The position numbers and the translations under genes were made by a program. Below, in pieces: positions 54,565 through 63,518 of a DNA stretch of 64,000 nt. The notes beneath the pieces were generated by a model, which saw only the letters and a program-made list of their open reading frames with translations, did not search any database and was not told the origin of the DNA. The stretch's first letter is position 1. Each line of letters begins with the position of its first letter. Source of the stretch: Agromyces hippuratus (GTDB lineage Bacteria; Actinomycetota; Actinomycetes; Actinomycetales; Microbacteriaceae); contig NZ_JACCFI010000001.1 of assembly GCF_013410355.1 (NCBI RefSeq), positions 1,302,001 through 1,366,000 on the forward strand, read 5' to 3'.

Positions 54565-55559
54565 CCCGGCTGCTCGTGACGGGAGGCGCCGGTTTCATCG
54601 GTTCCAACTTCGTCCACCACGTCATCGACCACACCGACCACGACGTGACGGTCCTCGACAAGCTGACCTACGCGGGCAACCGCGCGTCGCTCGACGGCAT
54701 CCCGGCCGATCGGCTCTCCTTCGTGCACGGCGACATCACGGATGCCTCCGTGGTCGATGAACTCGTCGGCCAGGCGGATGCCGTCGTGCACTACGCGGCT
54801 GAGTCGCACAACGACAACTCGCTGCATGACCCGCGACCGTTCCTCGACACCAACATCATCGGCACCTACACGCTGCTCGAGGCGGCACGTCGACACGGCA
54901 CGCGCTTCCACCACATCTCGACCGATGAGGTCTACGGCGACCTCGAGCTCGATGATCCCGAACGATTCACCGAATCGACGCCGTACAACCCTTCGTCGCC
55001 GTACTCGTCGACGAAGGCGGGCAGCGACCTCCTGGTGCGCGCCTGGGTGCGCTCGTTCGGCGTGCAGGCCACGCTCTCGAACTGCTCCAACAACTACGGC
55101 CCGTACCAGCACGTGGAGAAGTTCATCCCGCGGCAGATCACGAACGTCGTCCGCGGCATCCGACCGAAGCTGTACGGCGCCGGCGAGAACGTGCGCGACT
55201 GGATCCACGCCGACGATCACTCGTCGGCCGTGCTCACCATCCTCGAGCGGGGCGCGATCGGCGAGACGTACCTCATCGGTGCCGACGGCGAGCGCAACAA
55301 CAAGCAGGTGGTCGAACTGATCCTCGAGATCATGGGGCAGCCTCGTGATGCGTACGATCACGTGACCGATCGAGCGGGCCACGACCTGCGTTACGCGATC
55401 GATTCCTCCAAGCTCCGTGCGGAGCTCGGATGGCAGCCTCGCTATGGCGATTTCGATGCCGGGCTCGCCGCGACCATCGACTGGTACCGCGAGAACGAGG
55501 CATGGTGGGCTCCCGCCAAGGACGCGACCGAGGCGTTCTACGCGTCGAAGGGGCAGTAG
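54561..55559 (+). CDS. rmlB: dTDP-glucose 4,6-dehydratase
   Basis: 332-residue extended SDR: GGAGFIGSN, the HISTDEVYGDL catalytic Thr-Asp-Glu, YxxxK in SPYSSTKAG and the NCSNNYGPYQ motif. Second step of dTDP-rhamnose synthesis. Coupled to rmlA (ATGA) and to the next gene (TAGTG). Confidence 0.97.
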   Translation: MTRLLVTGGAGFIGSNFVHHVIDHTDHDVTVLDKLTYAGNRASLDGIPADRLSFVHGDITDASVVDELVGQADAVVHYAAESHNDNSLHDPRPFLDTNIIGTYTLLEAARRHGTRFHHISTDEVYGDLELDDPERFTESTPYNPSSPYSSTKAGSDLLVRAWVRSFGVQATLSNCSNNYGPYQHVEKFIPRQITNVVRGIRPKLYGAGENVRDWIHADDHSSAVLTILERGAIGETYLIGADGERNNKQVVELILEIMGQPRDAYDHVTDRAGHDLRYAIDSSKLRAELGWQPRYGDFDAGLAATIDWYRENEAWWAPAKDATEAFYASKGQ

Positions 55560-56974
55560 TGGCGGAGTTCGGAAAGCAGCTCCGCAGCATCGAAACGCCG
55601 ATCCCCGGGCTGACCGTCTGGGAGCTGCCCGTGCACGGCGACAATCGCGGTTGGTTCAAGGAGAACTGGCAGCGCGAGAAGATGACCGGGCTCGGGCTCG
55701 CCGACTTCGGCCCCGTCCAGAACAACATCTCGTTCAACGACGCCGTCGGCACGACCCGGGGCATCCATGCCGAGCCATGGGACAAATGGGTCTCGATCGC
55801 CACCGGGCGCATCTTCGGCGCGTGGGTCGACCTTCGCGAGGGTCCCACGTTCGGTGCCGTGTTCACGACCGAGCTCGATCCGTCTCGGGCGATCTTCGTG
55901 CCGAGAGGCGTCGGCAACGCGTATCAGACGCTCGAACCGGACACGGCCTACACGTATCTCGTCAACGACCACTGGTCGCCCGACGCGCAGTACACCTTCC
56001 TCAACCTCGCCGACGAGACCGCCGACGTGCCCTGGCCGATCGCACTCTCCGAAGCGGAGGTGTCGGCGAAGGACCTCGCGCACCCCCGCCTCGCTGAGGT
56101 CACGCCAGTGCCTCCCCAGAAGATCCTGGTCGTCGGTGCCGGTGGGCAACTCGGCCAGGCGCTTCGCGCCGAGTTCGGCGATTCCGGTCGGATCGAATTC
56201 GCGGGACGAGCCGATCTCGACCTCACCTCGAACGATCTCGAGCACGCACGCCACTGGGGCGACTACACCGCCATCGTCAATGCGGCCGCCTACACCGCCG
56301 TCGACCTCGCCGAGACGCCCGACGGGCGTCGCGACGCCTGGGCCGCGAACGTGACCGGTGTCTCGGCGCTCGCACGTCTGGCGGCTGCCAACCGCATCAC
56401 GCTCGTGCATGTCTCGAGCGACTACGTGTTCGACGGGGCGCTCGACCGCCCCTACCGCGAAGACGATCCGGTCTGCCCCCTCGGCGTGTACGGACAGACG
56501 AAGGCCGCCGGCGACGCGATCGTGTCGACCGTGCCGCGCCACTACGTCGTCCGCACGTCATGGGTCATCGGCGAGGGCAGGAACTTCGTGTCCACGATGG
56601 CCTCGCTCGCGGAGCGGGGTGTCGATCCGAAGGTCGTCTCCGACCAGGTCGGCCGACTCACGTTCACCGACGACCTCGCCCGGGGCATCCGCCATCTCCT
56701 CGAGACGCGCCCCTCGTACGGCATGTACAACCTCTCGGGATCCGGGGACCCGATGTCGTGGGCCGACGTCGCGCGACGGGTCTTCGAACTCGGCGGCCAC
56801 GACCCCGCCAGAGTGTCCCCGGTCACCACCGAGGACTACTTCGCCGCCGCGACGACCCCCGTCGCACCGCGACCTCGGAACAGCGTGCTCGACCTCGCGA
56901 AGCTGGCGGAGACGGGCTTCGCGACGACGCCGGTGGAGGACTCTCTCTCGCACTATCTGGCCACGGAGCGGTAG
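55559..56974 (+). CDS. rmlCD: RmlC-RmlD fusion: dTDP-4-keto-6-deoxyglucose epimerase and dTDP-4-keto-rhamnose reductase
   Basis: 471 residues from GTG 55559, which shares a base with the rmlB stop. Residues 1-185 are the RmlC cupin (NRGWFKENWQREKM, RGIHAEPWDKWVSIATG, PRGVGNAYQ); residues 188-471 are the RmlD reductase (LVVGAGGQLGQAL, SSDYVFDG, YxxxK in VYGQTKAAGD). One polypeptide performs the last two steps of dTDP-L-rhamnose synthesis; such fusions occur in several actinobacteria. The RmlC half keeps the basic residues near the active site but is shorter at the C-terminus than free RmlC. Confidence 0.94.
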   Translation: MAEFGKQLRSIETPIPGLTVWELPVHGDNRGWFKENWQREKMTGLGLADFGPVQNNISFNDAVGTTRGIHAEPWDKWVSIATGRIFGAWVDLREGPTFGAVFTTELDPSRAIFVPRGVGNAYQTLEPDTAYTYLVNDHWSPDAQYTFLNLADETADVPWPIALSEAEVSAKDLAHPRLAEVTPVPPQKILVVGAGGQLGQALRAEFGDSGRIEFAGRADLDLTSNDLEHARHWGDYTAIVNAAAYTAVDLAETPDGRRDAWAANVTGVSALARLAAANRITLVHVSSDYVFDGALDRPYREDDPVCPLGVYGQTKAAGDAIVSTVPRHYVVRTSWVIGEGRNFVSTMASLAERGVDPKVVSDQVGRLTFTDDLARGIRHLLETRPSYGMYNLSGSGDPMSWADVARRVFELGGHDPARVSPVTTEDYFAAATTPVAPRPRNSVLDLAKLAETGFATTPVEDSLSHYLATER

Positions 56975-56977
56975 CGG

Positions 56978-58975
56978 ATGACTGAATCGACGCGGACCGG
57001 CGCTCCGAGCAGCTCGTTCCGGATCTGGTCGACGCGCGTGATCGTGTGGTTGAGCGTGAACGACCGCTGGGCGCATGTCGTGCTCTTCGCGGTCTTCGCA
57101 GTGCTCGTGCTCACCGGTACGACGACGTCCAACCTCACCCAGGACTACCTGCAGCAGACGGTGGGGGGCCGCGAGGGAATCCTGGGCGGCAACGCTCAGG
57201 AGATCCGCTGGGACGAGTACCTCGGCGGCACGCCCACGTTCCTGTCGATCATGTCGACGAACGGATTGCCGTCGTTCCCCCCGCTCGCCGAGCAGGCGGG
57301 CCTCGCCATGCGCTACAGCGAAGGCGGGCCGATCGGGGCGCTCGTCTTCTTCGACGGAACGCTCCTCCGCCTCTCGGGGATCATCCCCGACGCGATCCTG
57401 TTCAGCCTCCACTGGTGGTTGCCGACGATCCTGTTCCTCGCGTGCATGCCGATCTGGTTCCGTCAGCTCGGCTTCGGCAGCAGGCTCGGCTGGCTCGCCG
57501 GCCTCCTCATCGCGGCGTCGCCCGCGGTCGCGTGGTGGTCCCTCCAGCCCGTCAACGTCATGGGATTCACCCTCGCGGGTTGCGTCGCCCTGATCGCCGG
57601 GTACCGGCGGATCGCCGCGGGCCGGATCTGGCGCGCCCTGCCGTTCGGCATCCTCGCGGCGATCCTGCTCGCGGGGATTCCCTCTGCGTATCTGCTCTGG
57701 TCGCTGCTGCTCGGCGTTCCACTCCTCATCATGAGCGCTCTGCTGATCCTCATGGATCGCGAGGCGGGGGCGAAGCTCCGTTGGGGCTATCTCGTCGGGG
57801 TGGGCCTGCTCACCATCCTCCTGGTGATCGGCATGCTGGCCGATGTCCGCGATGGACTCGTGGCGATGGGGAACACGCTCTACCCGGGTGACCGCCGACT
57901 CCCCTCGACCCCGACGATCTTCGAGATGTTGTTCGGGGCTCCGTCGGCGCTCGCGGTCGATCGCGGCGCCCTGACCTCGTACGGCGGGGTCACCAACAAG
58001 AGCGAGCTCGCCGTTTCGTGGACGGTCGCGTTCGTCATGATCGCGCTGCTCGTCACGGGAGCCTTCGTGCGCCTCGTGAAGCGCGAATGGCGTCTCTGGC
58101 TGCCGGTCGGCATCCTCTTCGGTTGGGGGCTCGTGTGGCTCGCCTGGGCCTCGCTGGCATTCGGCGAGGCGAGTGCCCGGCTTCCGATCTTCAGCCAGGT
58201 GCCGTCGCAACGCGCCGCCCAGGTCGTCGGCATCATCGGCGTCCTGGTGCTCTGCCTGATGCTCTCCCGCATCCGCACGAGCACGTCGCGCGCGGCCGGC
58301 ATCGCCGTGGTCGTCGCGGCGATCGGCTTGTATGCGGGTTCCCTCCTGCAGCGGTTCCTCATTCCCGACATGTCGACGACCGCGGTCTGGATCGCCGGCA
58401 TCCTGTCGGGTGCGGCCGCGTTCCTCATGGTCCGTTGGGGAGACCGGGTCTGGGCGATCGCCGTCGTCGCGCTCCTCGCTGGGGCAGTTTCGGCGACGGT
58501 CAATCCGATCACGGTCGGGCTCGGCGGATACCGGGACTCGGATCCGGCGCGCTACTTCGCCGCGGCATCGGACGACGTTCGTGCAGCGGGCGAGGTCTGG
58601 GCCAGCGATTTCCGGGCCATGGATGCGATCATGCTCGCCAACGGACTGCCCTCGCTCTCGGGACCGCAGCCGTCAGGTCCGCGAGCCGAGCAGTGGGAGC
58701 GGCTCGATCCCGAGGGTTCCGCGGAGGCGGCCTGGAATCGCGGCGGCAGCCGCATCCGCATCGTCTGGACCGAGGAGCCGGGCGTCCAGATCGAATCGAC
58801 GAGCTACAACGTCGTCACGATCACCGCGAACCCCTGCAGTCTTCACGAGTCGTACCCCGAGCTGACGACGGTGATGTCGCGGGACGAGCTGCCTCAGAGT
58901 TGTCTCGTCGAGCGCGACGTGATCCAGTGGAAGGACACACCGGTCCACGTCTACGAGTTCGACGACGCCGAGTGA
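56978..58975 (+). CDS. Polytopic membrane protein, GT-C-like, 665 aa
   Basis: About 13 membrane segments; the first external loop (YLQQTVGGREGILGGNAQEI, then RWDEYLGGTP) carries acidic residues (E, D) as in GT-C glycosyltransferases that use lipid-phosphate sugars; the C-terminal 140 residues are an external soluble domain. I do not recognise a characterised family. It lies 3 bases after rmlCD in the same operon, so it probably uses a rhamnose- or polyprenyl-linked donor to decorate a surface glycan. Confidence 0.75.
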   Translation: MTESTRTGAPSSSFRIWSTRVIVWLSVNDRWAHVVLFAVFAVLVLTGTTTSNLTQDYLQQTVGGREGILGGNAQEIRWDEYLGGTPTFLSIMSTNGLPSFPPLAEQAGLAMRYSEGGPIGALVFFDGTLLRLSGIIPDAILFSLHWWLPTILFLACMPIWFRQLGFGSRLGWLAGLLIAASPAVAWWSLQPVNVMGFTLAGCVALIAGYRRIAAGRIWRALPFGILAAILLAGIPSAYLLWSLLLGVPLLIMSALLILMDREAGAKLRWGYLVGVGLLTILLVIGMLADVRDGLVAMGNTLYPGDRRLPSTPTIFEMLFGAPSALAVDRGALTSYGGVTNKSELAVSWTVAFVMIALLVTGAFVRLVKREWRLWLPVGILFGWGLVWLAWASLAFGEASARLPIFSQVPSQRAAQVVGIIGVLVLCLMLSRIRTSTSRAAGIAVVVAAIGLYAGSLLQRFLIPDMSTTAVWIAGILSGAAAFLMVRWGDRVWAIAVVALLAGAVSATVNPITVGLGGYRDSDPARYFAAASDDVRAAGEVWASDFRAMDAIMLANGLPSLSGPQPSGPRAEQWERLDPEGSAEAAWNRGGSRIRIVWTEEPGVQIESTSYNVVTITANPCSLHESYPELTTVMSRDELPQSCLVERDVIQWKDTPVHVYEFDDAE

Positions 58976-58990
58976 CGCGTCGCGCGCATC

Positions 58991-59021
58991 GCACCCGACC
59001 GCGACTTCCGCGGTCGGGTGC
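58991..59021. terminator. 13-bp perfect hairpin, bidirectional terminator
   Basis: Arms 58991-59003 and 59009-59021, loop ACTTC, between convergent genes ending at 58975 and 59024. Confidence 0.8.
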
Positions 59022-59023
59022 GG

Positions 59024-59845
59024 TCAGCCCCTCGCGATGAGTCGCCGGTAGGCGACCTTGCGCACGCCTTCGGGGACGAAGCGGTAGACCCCGCGCACGC
59101 TCACGTTGCGCAGGTACTCCCAACGGCTCGTGAAGCGGATGCCCCGCAGCGCGCGCTGCAGCTCGAGCTCGCTGCGCCACTGGGCCCGGCCGCCACGGCG
59201 CGCGTACGCGCCCGCCCCGACGCGATACATCACGAGCGGGTCGGGGATGTTGTCGACGGATGCCCCGGCGTCGATCATGCGCGCGAACAGCCAGTAGTCC
59301 TCCATGAGCCCGAGCGGCTGGTAGCCGCCGGCGCGCTGCACGGCGCTGCGCCGGTACATCACGGTCGGGTGGCTGAACGGATCGTGGAACCGCGCGTACC
59401 GCGCGATCTCCTCGTGCCCGGTGCGCGGTGTGCGACGTGCGACGATGGCACCGCCGTCGTCGAGGAACTCGAACATGCCGGTGCCGACGAGGTCGACACC
59501 GCCCTCGACGACCGGCAGCTGGCGTGCGAACCGTTCGGGCAGCGAGATGTCGTCGGCGTCCATGCGGGCGATGATCTCGTGTTCCGAGAGCGAGAGCCCG
59601 ATGTCGAGCGCTCGGGCGAGGCCGACGTTCTCGTCGATGCGATGCCGGGTCACCGGCACCGGGCTGGACTCGACGGCGCGGTCGATCGCGGCGGCGAGCT
59701 CGTCGCCGACGGGACCGTCCTGTACGAGCACGACCTGCGCGGGCTTCACGGTCTGCTCGCCGACGCTCGAGGAGAACGCCTTCGAGAAGTGACCGGGGTC
59801 GTCGCCGCGGTAGACCGGCATGAGCAACGAGAAGGCAGCATTCAC
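59024..59845 (-). CDS. GT2 glycosyltransferase (AmsE-like)
   Basis: 273 residues starting at GTG 59845, which overlaps the preceding gene's stop by 4 bases (GTGA). FSLLMPVYRGDDPGHFSKAF, VVLVQDGPVGDEL, IARMDADDISLPERF and GGYQPLGLMEDYWLFARM are the usual marks of exopolysaccharide GT2 enzymes such as AmsE. Donor and acceptor unknown; coupled to the GlfT1-like gene, so they likely act in succession. Confidence 0.88.
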   Translation of the reverse strand: MNAAFSLLMPVYRGDDPGHFSKAFSSSVGEQTVKPAQVVLVQDGPVGDELAAAIDRAVESSPVPVTRHRIDENVGLARALDIGLSLSEHEIIARMDADDISLPERFARQLPVVEGGVDLVGTGMFEFLDDGGAIVARRTPRTGHEEIARYARFHDPFSHPTVMYRRSAVQRAGGYQPLGLMEDYWLFARMIDAGASVDNIPDPLVMYRVGAGAYARRGGRAQWRSELELQRALRGIRFTSRWEYLRNVSVRGVYRFVPEGVRKVAYRRLIARG

Positions 59846-60792
59846 GCCGACTCCACCGCCTCGACCGCCGCGGAGGCCGGTCCGAGTCCGGCGAGTGACG
59901 ACGCGTTCGGCCGCGGTCGGGTGCGCGTACCGTCGCGGTAGCCGCGCCGCCAGCCGTCGCGGAGCACCGCGCGATCGGACGAGCGGATGAACGTCCTGAT
60001 CCACCGTCGCACGCTGGATGCGCCGTAGATCATCTTCTCGAACGCCGACAGGCTCTGCGACCGACGGAACATCCACAGCTTGTTGCGCACTTCGTAGTAG
60101 AAGCGCGGTCCCGGGTCGGCATCGGTCGAGCCGAGCACCTTGGTCTTGTGCACGACGACGGACGCCGGGACGTGCAGGCCGCGGCGACCGCGCAGCACCC
60201 GCGTCGAGTACTCGAAGTCGTCGTTCCAGATGAAGTAGTCGGCGATCGGCAGCCCGACCTCGCGCACGACGTCGGCGCGAACGAGCATGGAGACGAACGA
60301 GGTGCTGCGGATGGCGACGGAGCCGCGACGGGCCGCCGCGACGCGTTCGGCCTTCGAGACGAACGGCTTCGCCCGCGGCGTGTTCATCGGATGCTCGGAT
60401 CCGTCGGTCCAGATCACCCGGGATCCGGCGGCGACGACATCGGAGCCGTCGACCGCGGCGAGCAGGGCGGCGAGCGCATCGGGGGTCGGCACGGTGTCGT
60501 CGTCCATGAGCCAGAGCCAGTCGGGCTCATGCCGGTCGAGTGCGACGGCCATCCCGGCGGCGAACCCGCCCGCGCCGCCGGTGTTGCGCGGTAGCGACAC
60601 GAGATCGACGAGGCCGCCGGCTGCGAGCGCGACCTCGGCCGAATCATCCGTCGACGCGTTGTCGACGACGACGACTCGAGCGAGCGGATGCCGCTGGGCG
60701 GCGAGGGCCTCGAGCACCTCGACGAGGAGATCGCGCCGGTTGTAGGCGACGACGACGGCGATCACGCGAGGGCTTGCTGCTGACGAACTCAT
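59842..60792 (-). CDS. GlfT1-like GT2 galactofuranosyltransferase
   Basis: 316 residues: IAVVVAYNRRDLLVEVLEAL, VVVDNASTDDS, NTGGAGGFAAGM, WLWLMDDDTVPTPDAL, IWNDDFEYSTRVLRGR and the RFYYEVRNKLWMF stretch. The GGAGGFAxGM, DDDxxP and (R/N)DEFE-type segments parallel mycobacterial GlfT1 (Rv3782), which primes galactan by adding the first galactofuranoses to the rhamnose linker. A rhamnosyltransferase cannot be excluded. The ATG at 60792 is chosen over upstream in-frame codons because the GT domain starts there. Confidence 0.85.
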   Translation of the reverse strand: MSSSAASPRVIAVVVAYNRRDLLVEVLEALAAQRHPLARVVVVDNASTDDSAEVALAAGGLVDLVSLPRNTGGAGGFAAGMAVALDRHEPDWLWLMDDDTVPTPDALAALLAAVDGSDVVAAGSRVIWTDGSEHPMNTPRAKPFVSKAERVAAARRGSVAIRSTSFVSMLVRADVVREVGLPIADYFIWNDDFEYSTRVLRGRRGLHVPASVVVHKTKVLGSTDADPGPRFYYEVRNKLWMFRRSQSLSAFEKMIYGASSVRRWIRTFIRSSDRAVLRDGWRRGYRDGTRTRPRPNASSLAGLGPASAAVEAVESA

Positions 60793-60896
60793 GGACTCTT
60801 CGGATTCGAGGACGGGGAACACTCCATCTTGCCCTGTCGCGCGGTCCGTTCCCTCCACAGGCACTGGATTCCCGCTGATTCCAAGGTACGCGACGC

Positions 60897-60902
60897 TAGA
60901 TT
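60897..60902 (+). promoter_or_regulatory. Candidate -10 for the GT4 gene
   Basis: TAGATT 39 bases before the ATG at 60942; GAAGGAG is the ribosome binding site. Confidence 0.35.
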
Positions 60903-60941
60903 GGTCGAGGTGCTCGCGCACCGAACGCACGAAGGAGCCCC

Positions 60942-62090
60942 ATGCCCACGACCCTCCGCATGATCGTCGATCAGGTCATCGCGCCGGTTCCCGGTCCCCT
61001 CGGCGTCTACAGCGAAGCCCTCACGCGCGCCCTGATCCAGGTCGCGCCTCCCGGCTGCGAGGTCGAGGGCATCGTCTCCTCATCGGCCCCTGCCGACACC
61101 GAGCGCCTCGAATCGGAGTTCCCCGGCCTCGCCGGACTGTACAAGACGACGCTCGCCCGCCGAGAGCTCGCCGCGGCATGGCAGCTCGGCCTGACGACCT
61201 CGCCCGGCGGGGGCATGATCCACGCCCCCGGGCTCTTCGCCCCGCTCCGCCGGCACGACCGCACCGTCTCCGGCGATCAGGTCGTCGTCACCGTGCACGA
61301 CCTCCTCGCGTGGACCCATCCCGAGTCCCTCACGACCGCGTCGGTCGCGTGGCACAAGGGCATGCTGAAGCGGGCGCGCAAGCACGCCGACGCGGTGGTG
61401 GTGCCGACGCACGCCCTCGCGGAGCGGCTCGCGAACGTGGCCGACTTCGGCGACCGCGTGCGGGTCATCGGCACGGCTCCTCGTCCGGGCCTGGTCGCTC
61501 CGTCCGACGCCGCCGACGTCGCCGCCCGCGCGGCGCGGCTGGCGCTGCCGCCGGCCTACCTCGTGGCGACGGGCACGCTCGAACCCCGGAAGGGCGTGCT
61601 CGACCTGCTCGAGGCGCTCGGCCGACCCGGAATGCCCGACATCGACCTCGTCGTCATCGGCCCGTCGACGTGGGGCGAGCTGCATCTCGCGACCGTCGCC
61701 GAAGAGGCGGGCGTCGACCCGCGTCGCGTGCACGCCATCGACACCACCGACGCGGCAGACCTGTCCGTGATCCTGGCGGGTGCGACCGCGTTCGTCGCGC
61801 CGAGTCATGACGAGGGGTCGGGCACCTCGCTCATCGAGGCGTTCTCGCTCGGGCTGCCGGTGGTCCATTCCGACATCGCCGCCTACGTCGAAGTGGCGGC
61901 GGAGGGCGGACTGACGGTGCCGATCGGCATCGGCGGCGGCTACACCGAGCGGCTCGCGGCGGCGATCAGCACCGTGGTCGAGTCGCCGACCCTCGCCGAG
62001 CGCCTCTCCGTGACGGCCAGCGATCGCGCGCACGCCTTCAGCTGGCGCGACTCCGCCGAGCGCGTCTGGCAACTGCACGCCGACCTCTGA
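60942..62090 (+). CDS. GT4 family glycosyltransferase
   Basis: 382-residue GT-B enzyme: N-terminal acceptor domain (VIAPVPGPLGVYSEALTRAL), then TGTLEPRKGVLDLLEAL and the donor-site DEGSGTSLIEAFSLGLPVV, which supplies the EX7E-like residues. GT4 enzymes mostly use GDP-mannose or UDP-sugars with retention. ManA and ManB upstream would support mannose, but that is inference. It is divergent from the GlfT1-like gene and convergent with LCP. Confidence 0.9.
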   Translation: MPTTLRMIVDQVIAPVPGPLGVYSEALTRALIQVAPPGCEVEGIVSSSAPADTERLESEFPGLAGLYKTTLARRELAAAWQLGLTTSPGGGMIHAPGLFAPLRRHDRTVSGDQVVVTVHDLLAWTHPESLTTASVAWHKGMLKRARKHADAVVVPTHALAERLANVADFGDRVRVIGTAPRPGLVAPSDAADVAARAARLALPPAYLVATGTLEPRKGVLDLLEALGRPGMPDIDLVVIGPSTWGELHLATVAEEAGVDPRRVHAIDTTDAADLSVILAGATAFVAPSHDEGSGTSLIEAFSLGLPVVHSDIAAYVEVAAEGGLTVPIGIGGGYTERLAAAISTVVESPTLAERLSVTASDRAHAFSWRDSAERVWQLHADL

Positions 62091-62110
62091 GCCGATTCGA
62101 GCCTCAGGCG

Positions 62111-62140
62111 GTCGAGCGGATGCCGCGGCATCCGCTCGAC
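62111..62140. terminator. Perfect 30-bp palindrome built from inverted CGGATGCC motifs
   Basis: 62111-62125 and 62126-62140 are exact reverse complements; as RNA it makes a 13-bp stem with a 4-base loop. It lies between the convergent GT4 and LCP genes. Confidence 0.8.
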
Positions 62141-62147
62141 GCCCGGT

Positions 62148-63518
62148 TCACTCCTCCGTCGGCGTCTCGGTCGCCGGCACCAGCGCCTCGTCGATGAGCG
62201 AGCGGATGTAGTCCCAGTCGGGATCGGTGGGATCGACGTCGTTCGCCGGCACGAGCTCGACCGAGGTGATCGGCAGCTCCTTCGTCTTCATCGAGAGGTT
62301 CACGAAGTAGCCGAGCATCGACTGGGGGATGTCGGTCTTCACGGTGTCGGCACCGGCGGAGGCGACCTCCTGGAACTTCGCGAGCACGTTCGTCGGCGTG
62401 AACTGGTGCAGCACGGCCTCCTGCAGCACGCGCTGACGCGCCATCCGCTCGTAGTCGCCGCCGGCGGTGCCGTAGCGTGCACGGCCGTACCAGAGCGCGT
62501 GGTAGCCGTCGAGGTGCTGCTGGCCGGGCTCGATCCACCCGTCGACGCCCTCGTTGTTCTCGTCGCCGCCGATCGGGATGCGGGTGTCGACGTCGATGTC
62601 GACTCCGCCGAGCGCGTCGATGAGCTGCTGGAAGCCCTGCATGTCGATGAGGGCGTAGTACTGGATCTCGAGACCGGTGATGCCCTCAGCGGCATCCCTG
62701 ACGCCCTCGATGCCGGGCTCGCTGCCCTCGGCGACGGCGTTCGGGTACATCTCGGGGCTCTTCAGCTCGACCTCGGTGTAGATCGAGTTGAGCTGGCAGA
62801 CGTCGACCTCGCAGCCGTCGATCGCGCCGTAGCCCTCGGGGTAGACGGCCGCGAGCGGCGAGTCCTCGGGGAACGGCACGTACTCGAGGTCGCGCGGCAG
62901 GCCGATCGTGACCGCTTGGCCGGTCTCGGCGTCGATCGAGACCACGGTCATGCTGTCGGGCCGCATGCCCTCGCGATCGGGGCCGGAGTCGCCGCCGAGC
63001 AGCAGGATGTTGTACCGGCCGTCGACCGGCGGCTCGCTCGGGCCGGCCACGAACACCGAGGAGAGGAAGCCGCTCGCCGTCGTCGCGAAGTAGGCGCCGT
63101 ATGCGGCGGCGCCCGAGAGGCCGACCATCACGAGGGTGGTGAGACCCGCGACCCACACCCGTGCCGACGGCGCGGTCTTCACGAGCCGCACGAGGCGCAG
63201 GGTGTCGAGCGTCAGGATCACCCAGAGCACCGCGTAGAACGCGAGCACGAGGGCGACGATCCAGAGCGTGACGGAGGTCGAGAAGACGGTGTAGAGCGTC
63301 GCGGGCCAGAGGAACCAGACCACGATGCCCACGACCACGAGGGTCCACAGCACGAGCGTCGCCCCGAGGCCGAACCTGCCGAGCTTCCGGTTGCCGGCCA
63401 GCACCTGCGGCGCACCCGGGATCAGGAAGTTGAGCGCGACGAGCCACCACGCACGGCGGGTCATGACCGTGCGCGAGGCGATGTCCGGATGGCGGATCGG
63501 GCTTGCGGCGAGCGTCAT
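62148..63518 (-). CDS. LytR-CpsA-Psr (LCP) family wall-glycopolymer ligase
   Basis: 456 residues. About 150 N-terminal residues hold four membrane segments (more than the single anchor of most LCPs), then the external LCP domain: NILLLGGDSGPDREGMRPDS, IGLPRDLEYVPFP, GGVDIDVDTRIPIGG and RARYGTAGGDYERMARQ, which contain the arginines and acidic residues that bind the lipid pyrophosphate. LCPs transfer teichoic acid or arabinogalactan from undecaprenyl diphosphate to peptidoglycan MurNAc. Its place at the end of this locus, as with Rv3267, suits attachment of the glycan made here. Coupled to purE by ATGA. Confidence 0.93.
   Translation of the reverse strand: MTLAASPIRHPDIASRTVMTRRAWWLVALNFLIPGAPQVLAGNRKLGRFGLGATLVLWTLVVVGIVVWFLWPATLYTVFSTSVTLWIVALVLAFYAVLWVILTLDTLRLVRLVKTAPSARVWVAGLTTLVMVGLSGAAAYGAYFATTASGFLSSVFVAGPSEPPVDGRYNILLLGGDSGPDREGMRPDSMTVVSIDAETGQAVTIGLPRDLEYVPFPEDSPLAAVYPEGYGAIDGCEVDVCQLNSIYTEVELKSPEMYPNAVAEGSEPGIEGVRDAAEGITGLEIQYYALIDMQGFQQLIDALGGVDIDVDTRIPIGGDENNEGVDGWIEPGQQHLDGYHALWYGRARYGTAGGDYERMARQRVLQEAVLHQFTPTNVLAKFQEVASAGADTVKTDIPQSMLGYFVNLSMKTKELPITSVELVPANDVDPTDPDWDYIRSLIDEALVPATETPTEE

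Noticed and set aside
36533..54695. Integrative element or prophage
   Set aside because: Although motif content suggests acquisition, I see no integrase, transposase, tRNA, or flanking direct repeats at the borders.
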